From Roseivirga sp. 4D4 (GTDB lineage: Bacteria > Bacteroidota > Bacteroidia > Cytophagales > Cyclobacteriaceae), in NCBI RefSeq assembly GCF_001747095.1, contig NZ_MDGP01000001.1:1409001-1473000 (forward strand): a DNA stretch of 64,000 nt, given 5' to 3'. Within the stretch, counting starts at the first letter, position 1. Each line of letters opens with the position of its first letter. The position numbers and the translations under genes were made by a program. The notes under the pieces are model-generated. The model did no database searches, was not told where the DNA came from, and saw nothing but the letters and a program-made list of their open reading frames with translations. Positions 8,716 to 17,682 of this stretch are shown here, one piece after another.

Positions 8716-9846
8716 ATGACAAGAAAGATTTTAGGATTCGTCCTCGGACTTATTTTTTTGGCTGGAGCTGGCTATGTAGCCAAGTCCCTCATCGATAGTA
8801 ATACAAGGCCTGTCAGAGAAGTTCCCAAAACAATCAAGACTGTATTTACAGAAACAGCACTAAACGGAGACATTCCGATAGTAGTCAAGGCAAGTGGCAA
8901 TCTTGTAGCATCAAGAAAGATTGAACTCTATGCCGAAGTACAAGGCATCTTTAAGGAAGGGAGCAAACCCTTTAAATCAGGACAACCCTATCGCAAGGGT
9001 GAAGTTTTGCTAGACATTGACAGTCAGGAGTTTTATACCAGTCTTTTGGCCCAAAGGAGTACGTTATATGACTTGATCACGGGTATGATGCCTGATCTCA
9101 AGTTTGATTACCCTGAGTCATTTGATCATTGGGAAAAGTACCTGAAAACCTTTGACTTAAAGTCCGATCTGAAGGTATTACCAGAACCAATCAATGATAA
9201 GGAACGCTACTTCGTCAATGGGCGACAAATCGTCACTACATACTACAACATCAAAAACCTTGAGGAGCGATTTAAAAAGTATCAAATCACAGCCCCATTC
9301 AATGGAGTCATCACCGAATCATTGGTCAATCCTGGCACATTGATACGTTCGGGCCAGAAGCTGGGCGAATTCGTATCCATGAATGATTTTGAACTCGAAG
9401 TGGACGTCAACGAAGAATACATCGATATTCTTAGAGTGGGCGAATCAGTTTTATTGAATGACCTATCTGGAGAACGAAACTGGAAAGGCATAGTCAGAAG
9501 AGTTAATGGTAGGCTCGATCAAAGTACACAAACCGTCAAAGTATTTATTGGCTTACAAGGAAAAGACCTGATAGAGGGCATGTACCTGGAAGCGAACATA
9601 GAAGCCAGGTCAGAGAAGAACGCCATAGAAATACCAAGAAGCCTGCTCAATAACGAAACAGAGCTGTTTGTGGTGGAAGATGATAAACTAGCCATTAAGC
9701 AGGTTAACCCAGTCTACTTCACTGATCGTACAGCCATCGTCAAAGGACTTGATGATGGAGCACAGTATGTGAGTCGTCCATTGCCAGGAGCTTACAGCGG
9801 CATGTTGGTAAAAGTTGCACAGAGTTCAGGAAATATTGAAAGGTAA
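8716..9846 (+). CDS. RND efflux periplasmic adaptor (membrane fusion protein)
   Basis: The 376-residue protein has an N-terminal membrane anchor (residues 5-25) and then the adaptor layout: a first half-lipoyl strand set (VVKASGNLVASRKIELYAEVQGIF), a helical hairpin region (about residues 115-190) and a second lipoyl half with ITAPFNGVITESLVNPGTLI. A beta-barrel and membrane-proximal domain follow. It links the inner-membrane pump to the TolC-like channel. Only 3 bp separate it from the pump gene, so the three genes form one operon. A TTAACGTTAA palindrome (8703-8712) just before the start may bind a regulator. Confidence 0.92.
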   Translation: MTRKILGFVLGLIFLAGAGYVAKSLIDSNTRPVREVPKTIKTVFTETALNGDIPIVVKASGNLVASRKIELYAEVQGIFKEGSKPFKSGQPYRKGEVLLDIDSQEFYTSLLAQRSTLYDLITGMMPDLKFDYPESFDHWEKYLKTFDLKSDLKVLPEPINDKERYFVNGRQIVTTYYNIKNLEERFKKYQITAPFNGVITESLVNPGTLIRSGQKLGEFVSMNDFELEVDVNEEYIDILRVGESVLLNDLSGERNWKGIVRRVNGRLDQSTQTVKVFIGLQGKDLIEGMYLEANIEARSEKNAIEIPRSLLNNETELFVVEDDKLAIKQVNPVYFTDRTAIVKGLDDGAQYVSRPLPGAYSGMLVKVAQSSGNIER

Positions 9847-9849
9847 ATC

Positions 9850-12800
9850 ATGAGAAGAGTTATCTCCTACTTTATCAAGTATTCCGTGGCAGTGAATATT
9901 CTTATGCTTGCCATCATTGCCTTCGGGATTTTCGGAATGCTGAAGATGAAATCTTCATTCTTTCCATTGAATGAGTCTAAGATCATCAATGTCTCTATCA
10001 CCTATCCAGGGGCTTCTCCTCTAGAGGTTGAAGAAGGGATTGTCCTAAAAATCGAAGATAACCTCAAGGGAGTTGTCGGCATTGATCGCGTGACTTCTGT
10101 GAGTAATGAAAACTCAGGTACCATCTCGGTAGAAATTGAAAAGGGTCAGGATATCGACCTGATGGTCCAAGAAGTGAAGAATGCCGTGGATCGTGTACCT
10201 TCCTACCCTACGGGAATGGAACCACTAGTCGTGAATAAAACGGTGAACATTCGGCCCACAGTTTCTTTTGCGTTGAGCGGTGATGACATCCCACTGATTA
10301 CGCTCAAAGCGATCGCTCGCGAGATTGAAAATGACTTAAGAGGAATTGAAGGAATCTCTCAAGTATCCATCAGTGGTTATCCTGCCGAAGAAATTGAGAT
10401 TGCCGTGCGTGAGAAGGACTTACTGGCTTACAACCTGACCTTCCAGGAAGTTGCACAAACAGTAGCACGTGAAAACATTCTGGTTTCGGGTGGAAATATC
10501 AAAACAGACATCGAAGAGTATTTAATTCGGGCAAATACAAGGTCCTATCTCGCTAACGAACTCGATTTCCTGATTGTAAGGGCTGACCCAACAGGAAATG
10601 TAATTCGACTTAGAGACGTAGCAGAAGTACGAGATCGTTTTGCCGAAAGTCCTAATGCCAGTTTCTTTAATGGAGAAGTTTCTGTCAATATCAGCATCAG
10701 TAATACGAATGATGAAGACCTGCTCTCCACAGCAGAAGCTGTACGCACTTACGCCAGCGAATTCAATCAGCGGTATACAAACGCCCGTCTCGACATTGTT
10801 AATGATACTTCAATCAGCCTATCTCAAAGAACATGGCTATTGATCGAAAATGCGGGTATGGGAGTTGCTTTGGTACTCATTTTCCTATCACTATTCCTAA
10901 ACACGAGACTTGCCTTTTGGGTAGCCATCGGAATACCAGTGGCTTTCTTGGGGATGTTCATCTTTGCGCCAGGGCTTTCAGTGACGATTAATATCCTCTC
11001 GCTATTCGGGATGATCATTGTAATCGGTATTCTGGTAGATGATGGAATCGTGATTGCCGAAAACATCTATCAGCATTACGAAAAAGGAAAGAACCGTGTA
11101 CAAGCAGCGATTGACGGTACTATGGAAGTTGTTCCTCCTATCGTTTCTGCTATTCTGACAACACTTTTGGCATTTAGTACTTTCCTTTTTCTTGATGGAA
11201 GAATCGGAGAGTTTTTCGGTGAGGTTTCAGTCGTGGTTATTCTAACCTTGTCTGTTTCATTAGTAGAAGCACTTATCATTCTTCCGGCTCACATTGCTCA
11301 CTCAAAGGCGCTGACCAAGGAGAACCCTGAGGAGAAAAAAGGTGGACTGAGCAAAGTATTCAGCAAACTACGTGAGGTAAACAAAGTAGGTGATGCCATC
11401 ATCACTTTCCTTCGCGATCGTACCTATGCTAAATTTCTGCGATTTGCCCTAAAAAACAGGTTCCTAACCCTTGCAATGGCCTTTTCTATACTGATACTGA
11501 CTATCGGTGCCATTGGTGGTGGAATGGTCCGAACGACTTTCTTTCCACAGATTGCCAGTGATCAGGTAAGCATCACCCTGAAGATGCCTGAAGGCACGAG
11601 CGTAAGTATTACCGACTCTATTTTGACAGTCATTGAGGCCAAAGCATGGGAAGTCAATGAAGACTTTACGGCCAGGCAAACTGAAAACCGTCAGGTGATT
11701 CAGAACGTGATTAAACGTCTCGGTCCCGGTACTGGAAATGGAGCATTAACAATTAACCTACTACCGGGTGAGTTGAGGGACTTTCCATCAACAGACATCG
11801 GCAATGCGATTCGTAAATCCATGGGACCCGTTTATGGCGTTGAGGCCCTTACCTATGGAGGTGGTAGAAACTTTGGAGGAAGCCCGATTTCGATTTCCCT
11901 CCTTGGCAGTAACATTCCAGAACTAAAAGCTGCCAAGGCCCAATTAAAGCAGGCAATGGAGAACAACGCCTTGCTGAAGGACATTACAGATAATGACCCA
12001 CTCGGTATTAAGGAGATCAATATCGTGTTAAAGGAAAAGGCTTATTTACTGGGTTTAAATACTCAGGATGTAATGAGCCAGGTGCGTAATGGCTTCTTTG
12101 GTTTTCAAGCCCAAAGGTTCCAGCGAGGACAGGATGAAATCAGAGTATGGGTGCGCTATGACGAAGAAAACAGGTCGAGCCTCACTAGGCTTGATGAAAT
12201 GAAAATAGCTACTCCCGATGGCAACAGAGTACCTTTCGCAGAAATTGCCAATTACAGTATTGAAAGAGGGGAAATCTCCATAAACCACGTAAACGGAAGG
12301 CGCGAGGTGCAAATTCTTGCAGACTTGTCAGATCCATCAGAGAGTGCTCCTGAAATACTTGCTGACATTCGGGAAAATGTAATGCCAGCGATATTTTCTC
12401 AGTACCCCTCGGTTTCGGCTCAGTTTGATGGACAGAAACGAGAACAGAATAAACTACTCGCCTCTGTCAATACGGTCGTGCCGATCGTAGTCATTCTAAT
12501 TTACATGACGATCGCTTTTACTTTCCGATCCTATGATCAACCACTACTGCTATTGTTACTCATCCCACTGAGTTTAATCGGTGTGGTGTGGGGGCACTAC
12601 ATTCATGGTTTCCCGATTAATATCCTCTCTTGGTTGGGGATCATCGCTCTGATTGGGATTATGGTCAATGATGGATTGGTCCTTATCGGCAAATTCAACA
12701 GTTACCTAAAAGACGGTATGTCCTTCGATGTAGCACTTTATGAGGCTTCAAAGTCCAGATTTAGAGCCATATTCTTAACATCACTAACCACCATAGCCGG

Positions 12801-13038
12801 ACTTGCTCCACTAATATTTGAAACAAGCCGTCAGGCGCAATTCCTGATTCCAATGGCCATTTCTATTGCCTATGGTATAGGCGTTGCCACGGTATTGACA
12901 CTGGTGATACTACCCATCTATTTGTCCTTAGCCAACAACTTAAAGGTGGGCGTCAAATGGTTATCAAGTGGGGAAAAAGTACCAAAAGAACAAGTTGAAA
13001 GAGCCATTATCGAATTAAAAACTGAAGTTCATGACTAA
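9850..13038 (+). CDS. RND-family (AcrB-like) efflux pump
   Basis: The 1062-residue protein has the length and two-fold repeated plan of the AcrB/HAE family: membrane helix 1 (about residues 13-32), a large periplasmic loop, helices 2-6 (about 330-540), a second loop and helices 8-12 (about 870-1030). The helix-4 motif GILVDDGIVIAENI carries the paired Asp residues needed for proton relay, and IMVNDGLVLIGKF is the second-half counterpart. It exports drugs, lipids or other amphiphiles across the inner membrane. The 3' end overlaps the channel gene by 8 bp. The substrate is not predictable. Confidence 0.95.
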   Translation: MRRVISYFIKYSVAVNILMLAIIAFGIFGMLKMKSSFFPLNESKIINVSITYPGASPLEVEEGIVLKIEDNLKGVVGIDRVTSVSNENSGTISVEIEKGQDIDLMVQEVKNAVDRVPSYPTGMEPLVVNKTVNIRPTVSFALSGDDIPLITLKAIAREIENDLRGIEGISQVSISGYPAEEIEIAVREKDLLAYNLTFQEVAQTVARENILVSGGNIKTDIEEYLIRANTRSYLANELDFLIVRADPTGNVIRLRDVAEVRDRFAESPNASFFNGEVSVNISISNTNDEDLLSTAEAVRTYASEFNQRYTNARLDIVNDTSISLSQRTWLLIENAGMGVALVLIFLSLFLNTRLAFWVAIGIPVAFLGMFIFAPGLSVTINILSLFGMIIVIGILVDDGIVIAENIYQHYEKGKNRVQAAIDGTMEVVPPIVSAILTTLLAFSTFLFLDGRIGEFFGEVSVVVILTLSVSLVEALIILPAHIAHSKALTKENPEEKKGGLSKVFSKLREVNKVGDAIITFLRDRTYAKFLRFALKNRFLTLAMAFSILILTIGAIGGGMVRTTFFPQIASDQVSITLKMPEGTSVSITDSILTVIEAKAWEVNEDFTARQTENRQVIQNVIKRLGPGTGNGALTINLLPGELRDFPSTDIGNAIRKSMGPVYGVEALTYGGGRNFGGSPISISLLGSNIPELKAAKAQLKQAMENNALLKDITDNDPLGIKEINIVLKEKAYLLGLNTQDVMSQVRNGFFGFQAQRFQRGQDEIRVWVRYDEENRSSLTRLDEMKIATPDGNRVPFAEIANYSIERGEISINHVNGRREVQILADLSDPSESAPEILADIRENVMPAIFSQYPSVSAQFDGQKREQNKLLASVNTVVPIVVILIYMTIAFTFRSYDQPLLLLLLIPLSLIGVVWGHYIHGFPINILSWLGIIALIGIMVNDGLVLIGKFNSYLKDGMSFDVALYEASKSRFRAIFLTSLTTIAGLAPLIFETSRQAQFLIPMAISIAYGIGVATVLTLVILPIYLSLANNLKVGVKWLSSGEKVPKEQVERAIIELKTEVHD

Positions 13039-14350
13039 GCAGCGCACCATACTTTTTTGCCTGTTAATGGGCATAGGCGTGCATTTAATTGCACAGCAAT
13101 CGCTCTCTAAAGCTGAAGCCATCCGTCAGTTGATGGAAAACAACTTCGATATTCGCCTGTCGAAGAATGATATCAAGGTGGCTGAAAACAATACGAACCT
13201 ATTGAACTCGGGATACCTACCCACATTAAGTGGTACTGCAGGCATTACCTATAATAGCGACAACATTAATGCGGTATTCAGAGATGGAAATGACACTAAT
13301 ATCAATGGTGCCAAATCAGACAGTCGCACAGCCGGATTAAACCTTAACTATGTCCTTTTTGATGGCTTCAACAGAAAGTATAATATGGAGCGTAACAAGG
13401 AGAACCTGAACATTGCCCAGCTCAATGCAAAGGCTACTCTGGAGACCACGCTCTTCACACTTTTCAATGCATATTATGATGTAGCACGGAATCAGCTTCA
13501 AGTGGAAAGCCTAAAAGAGACTTTGGAGATTTCTAAGGATCGTCTTGTTCGGACTAATTATGGTTTTGATTATGGTAGAAACTCGAGGTTAGACGTTTCT
13601 AATGCTGAAGTTGATATTAACAATGACAGCATAAGCTATTTGAATGCCATTCAAACACTAGGCAATGCGAAACGTAATCTCAACTTAGTTTTAGCCAATG
13701 GCATCACTGATGACTTTGATGTAGACACTACCCTGTTGTTTCAAAGTAACCTTCAAAAGACAGAATTAACGGAAGCACTTTCAAAAGGAAATGTTCAATT
13801 AGCCCTGGCTCGCGCTGGTATTCTGATCACAGAATACGATGAACAAATCAACAAAGCCCGCTTCTTACCTACCCTGAGCATCAATGGAGCTTATAACTAC
13901 CGCTTGGGGAATAATAACCCGGCATCATTTCTTACCTCTAGTACTACTAAAGGGCTCTCCTATGGCGCTAACCTCTCTTGGAACCTGTTCGATGGCGGTG
14001 CTGCACAAACAGCAGTTAAAAACACAAGAGTCAATCGAAGTTCTCAAGAGCTATTGTTGGAGCAAACTACAGAGCAAGTCAGCCTAAACTTTGAAAATGC
14101 ATGGGCGGATTATGAAAATCGACTTTTCAATGTCCGGGCCCAAGAAAACAACCTGAAGACGAATCAATTGAATTTTGAACGTACTGAAGAGCAGTTCAGG
14201 TTAGGTAGAGTAACCTCCATTGATTTCAGAACTGCCCAAAGCAACCTGCTTAATGCCCGTATCAATCTGATACAGGCTAAGTATGACGCAAAACTGGCGG
14301 AACTAACGCTATTTCAACTTGCTGGTAAGATTCAGGACGCTCTTTTCTAA
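13031..14350 (+). CDS. TolC-family outer-membrane channel
   Basis: The 439-residue protein has a signal peptide (about residues 1-21) followed by two OEP repeats. Each repeat has long coiled-coil helices (for example residues 135-180 and 355-430) around short beta-barrel segments such as AGLNLNYVLFDGFNR and GANLSWNLFDGG. It is the outer-membrane exit duct for the adaptor and pump encoded immediately upstream. Its stop lies 1 bp from the stop of the convergent SRPBCC/GyrI-like gene. Confidence 0.93.
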   Translation: MTKQRTILFCLLMGIGVHLIAQQSLSKAEAIRQLMENNFDIRLSKNDIKVAENNTNLLNSGYLPTLSGTAGITYNSDNINAVFRDGNDTNINGAKSDSRTAGLNLNYVLFDGFNRKYNMERNKENLNIAQLNAKATLETTLFTLFNAYYDVARNQLQVESLKETLEISKDRLVRTNYGFDYGRNSRLDVSNAEVDINNDSISYLNAIQTLGNAKRNLNLVLANGITDDFDVDTTLLFQSNLQKTELTEALSKGNVQLALARAGILITEYDEQINKARFLPTLSINGAYNYRLGNNNPASFLTSSTTKGLSYGANLSWNLFDGGAAQTAVKNTRVNRSSQELLLEQTTEQVSLNFENAWADYENRLFNVRAQENNLKTNQLNFERTEEQFRLGRVTSIDFRTAQSNLLNARINLIQAKYDAKLAELTLFQLAGKIQDALF

Positions 14351-14351
14351 A

Positions 14352-15281
14352 CTACTTTACTGCGAAATTAATATCAGTAATTAAGTCTTTTGGGGCCACC
14401 TCTTGAGGATTGTTGACATACATTTCGAAGGGGTGAATTCCTTTGACCATTTTAAACTCTTTGCCACGTTGCATATTGTAAAGCGTGCTCCAGGCATTAC
14501 CCAAGTGCTCATAAGTACCAATATGCCTAACTGTATTCACTTTTGTAGCAGGTATTTCTCCGGCAACAAAATCTCCAGATAACCCATTCGGTTTACTCTT
14601 TACACCCAGACAAGCTGAATATTCAGCAACTCTTTTGACCATATCCCATTTGTGATAAATCGAAAAAGCCTGACCTGTAAGCTCTCCTTCATTGTCCTTT
14701 GCATATGCCTCCAGTTTTTTAAAGTCCTCCGTCATATGGTCGCCCATTTGATCCATATTGCATAAAGTCTTAATGCCTACATAATGTGTATGAGGGAAGT
14801 CTGAAGCGCCTTTGAACTCAAGTTTAGAGTCTATTTCACCTTTTTCAACGTATTCTTTGAGCATATTTAAACCACGCTCATAATCCATACCTACGAACGC
14901 CTCCATTTGCTTCTTCATCCAAAACAAAAAGAAAGGAAGACCGCTATCCATTGTCCATGTCACCTGAACGGCATCACCAACCGGTTTGAAGTAGAAACTC
15001 ACCTTGGCTTGTGACTTCCATGGCTTTAAAAACATGAGATCGTAATCGATAGACTCATTCTCTTTTTCATTCAGAATGGTCATGTTGCCCTCGCCCGTTC
15101 GCTTTCCATTCCACTCATAATATTTCGCATCTTCGCGAACGGCCACCTTGGTATCAGGGTCCATTATTAACCATGGCGACCAGGCTTGCCAGTGGTTGAA
15201 GTCATTCAATGTTGAAAAAATCTTTTCTATCGGTGCGTTAATCATAACGGACCGATTAATACTCATCTTAGGCATGATCAA
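14352..15281 (-). CDS. SRPBCC (polyketide cyclase-like) plus GyrI-like binding-domain protein
   Basis: The 309-residue protein joins two ligand-binding modules. Residues 1-145 are SRPBCC-like (INAPIEKIFSTLNDFNHWQAWSPW is the characteristic opening, with a later VTWTMD strand). Residues 155-305 resemble the GyrI/AraC effector-binding fold (VAGEIPATKVNTVRHIGTYEHLGNAWSTLY and an acidic pocket near HPFEMYVNNP). There is no DNA-binding domain, so it is a stand-alone small-molecule binding protein. The start could be MIMP or the second Met. Confidence 0.8.
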   Translation of the reverse strand: MIMPKMSINRSVMINAPIEKIFSTLNDFNHWQAWSPWLIMDPDTKVAVREDAKYYEWNGKRTGEGNMTILNEKENESIDYDLMFLKPWKSQAKVSFYFKPVGDAVQVTWTMDSGLPFFLFWMKKQMEAFVGMDYERGLNMLKEYVEKGEIDSKLEFKGASDFPHTHYVGIKTLCNMDQMGDHMTEDFKKLEAYAKDNEGELTGQAFSIYHKWDMVKRVAEYSACLGVKSKPNGLSGDFVAGEIPATKVNTVRHIGTYEHLGNAWSTLYNMQRGKEFKMVKGIHPFEMYVNNPQEVAPKDLITDINFAVK

Positions 15282-15309
15282 AAAATTTAGTGCATAGAAA
15301 ATTAGTCAA

Positions 15310-15333
15310 TTAGGCTTTAATAGTAAAGCCTAA
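15310..15333 (-). terminator. hairpin between SMP-30-like and SRPBCC genes
   Basis: TTAGGCTTTA and TAAAGCCTAA form a perfect 10-bp stem with a 4-base loop just past the stop of the SMP-30-like gene. On the leftward strand the hairpin is followed by a weak T-rich stretch, so it may be a terminator or an mRNA-stabilising end. Confidence 0.5.
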
Positions 15334-15354
15334 CGAGCCAACAATGCCTTCTAT

Positions 15355-16269
15355 CTAGTTGTATGTAAGGTGTAATACCCTTATGAGGACTGGGCCCAAA
15401 AGTCTACCATCCTGTGTTTCGGCCCCAACATCATTGACATAAAGCTTCGAACCGTCTGGGCTGAAGGCCAAATCATTCGGGAAAGTGAAGGTAGCCTCAG
15501 AGGCACTTCCATCTAGATTGCCTTTCTTTCCTGAACCCGCCAGCAGTTCAACATTACCGGCTAAATCGATGGTATATATTTGATGTACACCCCGCGCAAC
15601 TACATAAAAGAGCCCATTTCTAAATACAAGGTGGCCATTATTACTACCCGGCAAACTGGCCAAGACAGAAGCATTTCCTTCTGGATCGATTTTCACAATG
15701 TTACTGCTTGAAAAATTGGCCGTGTAAAGATTGCCTTGATCATCCATTTCCAATCCATTAGGACACTTCAATAGATCACTTTTCGCGAAAACCTTCGAGT
15801 TACCGTCTTTATCGACCTTCTGGATGGTACCGCTGCCACAATTGGCTACAAAAAGGGCATCTTTGGTTTTAACAAGTCCAACAGGAGAAAAGAAGCCTTC
15901 TGTGGCAAAATCGCTCACACTCCCGTCTTTTTGAACCACACTAATTTTTCTTCCGCTCACATTACTCTGATAAAAGAGCCCGTCAGGTCCAATATCACTA
16001 CCTGAAGCTCCATTGATACCTTCAGCGAATAGACTTATTTCTCCTTCGGGCGTCATCTTAAAGATTTCCGCGCCACCAGCCCTGCCCAGTTGCAGTCCAA
16101 AATTGCTCACGTAGATATTACCAGCGGCATCCACTTCCATTCCGCCACTACCGGCCTGAATTGGATCACCCAAGGTGGTCACTTTGGTTACTTTGGGCTT
16201 TTGTGCCTGCAATGTGAGAGATAGGCTTGCTAAAATGGCGAGAGAGAGAAGTTTAAGTCGCATAATCAA
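15355..16269 (-). CDS. SMP-30/gluconolactonase-like exported beta-propeller
   Basis: The 304-residue protein has a signal peptide (residues 1-22) and about six repeated blades of the NHL/SMP-30 type. Each has a strand such as GGMEVDAAGNIYVSNFG, CPNGLEMDDQGNLYTANF or PNDLAFSPDGSKLYVND. The conserved Asn and Asp residues at the centre could bind a divalent metal, as in lactonases. It is probably periplasmic. It is divergent from the AraC regulator, which may control it. Confidence 0.82.
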   Translation of the reverse strand: MIMRLKLLSLAILASLSLTLQAQKPKVTKVTTLGDPIQAGSGGMEVDAAGNIYVSNFGLQLGRAGGAEIFKMTPEGEISLFAEGINGASGSDIGPDGLFYQSNVSGRKISVVQKDGSVSDFATEGFFSPVGLVKTKDALFVANCGSGTIQKVDKDGNSKVFAKSDLLKCPNGLEMDDQGNLYTANFSSSNIVKIDPEGNASVLASLPGSNNGHLVFRNGLFYVVARGVHQIYTIDLAGNVELLAGSGKKGNLDGSASEATFTFPNDLAFSPDGSKLYVNDVGAETQDGRLLGPVLIRVLHLTYN

Positions 16270-16469
16270 AAAATGAGTTCAGAGTTAATACGTCAACAAT
16301 AACAACTAAGGTTGTTGATTGCCTATGTCCATAGTCTTTCTTTGACTCAAAAAGTTCAAAAATCACATATCTATGTGAGGCTTTGATGCGCCTGATCGGT
16401 TAGTGGGTTATATTGACTAACCGCTCAAAAGGTTTTGACCCATAAGATTTATTTGGCAGTTTAGAATCG

Positions 16470-17612
16470 ATGAATGCAGTGATGTACATCGGCATATTCT
16501 TAGCTGGCTTTCTGTCCCTGCTGATATTTGCCAAGAACAATCGAACCACCCATGACCACATTCTTGTGGCATGGCTGATAATCAGTGCATTACTACTTTT
16601 TTCTTTCTACTATGATTTCAATTATACCACAAGAAAGTATGAAGCGCTGCAGCTCGTAGGCATGGTGCTGCCTCCAGCTGCTGCACCCATTCTGTATTTC
16701 TATGTTTGCTCACTTGTCCGTTCGAGGCCTTTCAAATTAAGAAGGTATTGGTTTCACTTTATTCCATTCTTCTTTCTTGCCGGGTCCATGCTCTACTTCT
16801 ATTACAATTTGGAGGATAGTCAACGTTTGGTCGTGGACGATGGCTTCATTCAGATGTATGGCATCAAAGCCTTCCAAATGAGGAATTATGGGATGATCAT
16901 GGCCTTTTTCAGCTTCCTCTACCCGGTGCTAAGTCTCTACTCACTCTTCAGACATAAGAAGACCCTTACCGATAAGTTCTCTAATCTATCTGGAGTAAAT
17001 ATGGACTGGTTGAGAAACTGGATCATTCTTTCCTTTATCGGTTTTTGGCTAAGTTTTATCTTGATATGGTCAGGAGCATTTCGGTGGATTGAATTTGAAA
17101 CTTCTTTCAAAGCAGTGGCAAGTCTGATTACACTTAATATTGCCATCATTGGGTTCTACGGACTCAAGCAGACTTCCATTTTTACCAACGAACGGATACA
17201 ACAGGGTGCCCAAAAAGAAACCTCGGAAAACAAATATGAAAGGTCCAGGCTGACGAAAGATGAGTCAGCAGAAATCCTAAAGAAGGTACAGGCGGCTATG
17301 GAATCAGACAAGCCCTATCTGGATAGTCAATTGAGTTTAGAGTCTCTTGCTTTTAAACTCGGATTGAGTAAACATGACCTATCTCAAGTGATTAATGAGC
17401 AGCTCGGGATTAACTTCTTCACCTTTGTGAATGAGTATCGCATATCAGAGTTCAAACAGCTCATACAACAGCCCAAGAATGCCCACCTCACCATACTGGG
17501 TGTAGCCCTTGAGTCCGGATTCAACTCGAAGTCATCATTTAACGGAGTATTCAAAAAATTAGAAGGTATTACACCTGGTGCTTACAAAAACAGCCTTAAA
17601 CAATCTAATTAA
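16470..17612 (+). CDS. AraC-family regulator with a membrane N-terminus
   Basis: The 380-residue protein has seven predicted membrane helices in residues 1-235, with the spacing of a 7TM sensor. A C-terminal AraC double helix-turn-helix domain follows (about residues 270-375), including SLESLAFKLGLSKHDLSQVINEQLGINF and VALESGFNSKSSFNGVFKKLEGITPGAY. Proteins of this plan couple a membrane-level signal to transcription in Bacteroidota. It is divergent from the SMP-30-like gene and 70 bp upstream of a permease gene, both possible targets. Confidence 0.9.
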   Translation: MNAVMYIGIFLAGFLSLLIFAKNNRTTHDHILVAWLIISALLLFSFYYDFNYTTRKYEALQLVGMVLPPAAAPILYFYVCSLVRSRPFKLRRYWFHFIPFFFLAGSMLYFYYNLEDSQRLVVDDGFIQMYGIKAFQMRNYGMIMAFFSFLYPVLSLYSLFRHKKTLTDKFSNLSGVNMDWLRNWIILSFIGFWLSFILIWSGAFRWIEFETSFKAVASLITLNIAIIGFYGLKQTSIFTNERIQQGAQKETSENKYERSRLTKDESAEILKKVQAAMESDKPYLDSQLSLESLAFKLGLSKHDLSQVINEQLGINFFTFVNEYRISEFKQLIQQPKNAHLTILGVALESGFNSKSSFNGVFKKLEGITPGAYKNSLKQSN

Positions 17613-17682
17613 CATGTCCATATTGATCGGATAAGACGTTTGGACCCTAAGCCAAGACCATATTTGGGCAAACTCAAATATT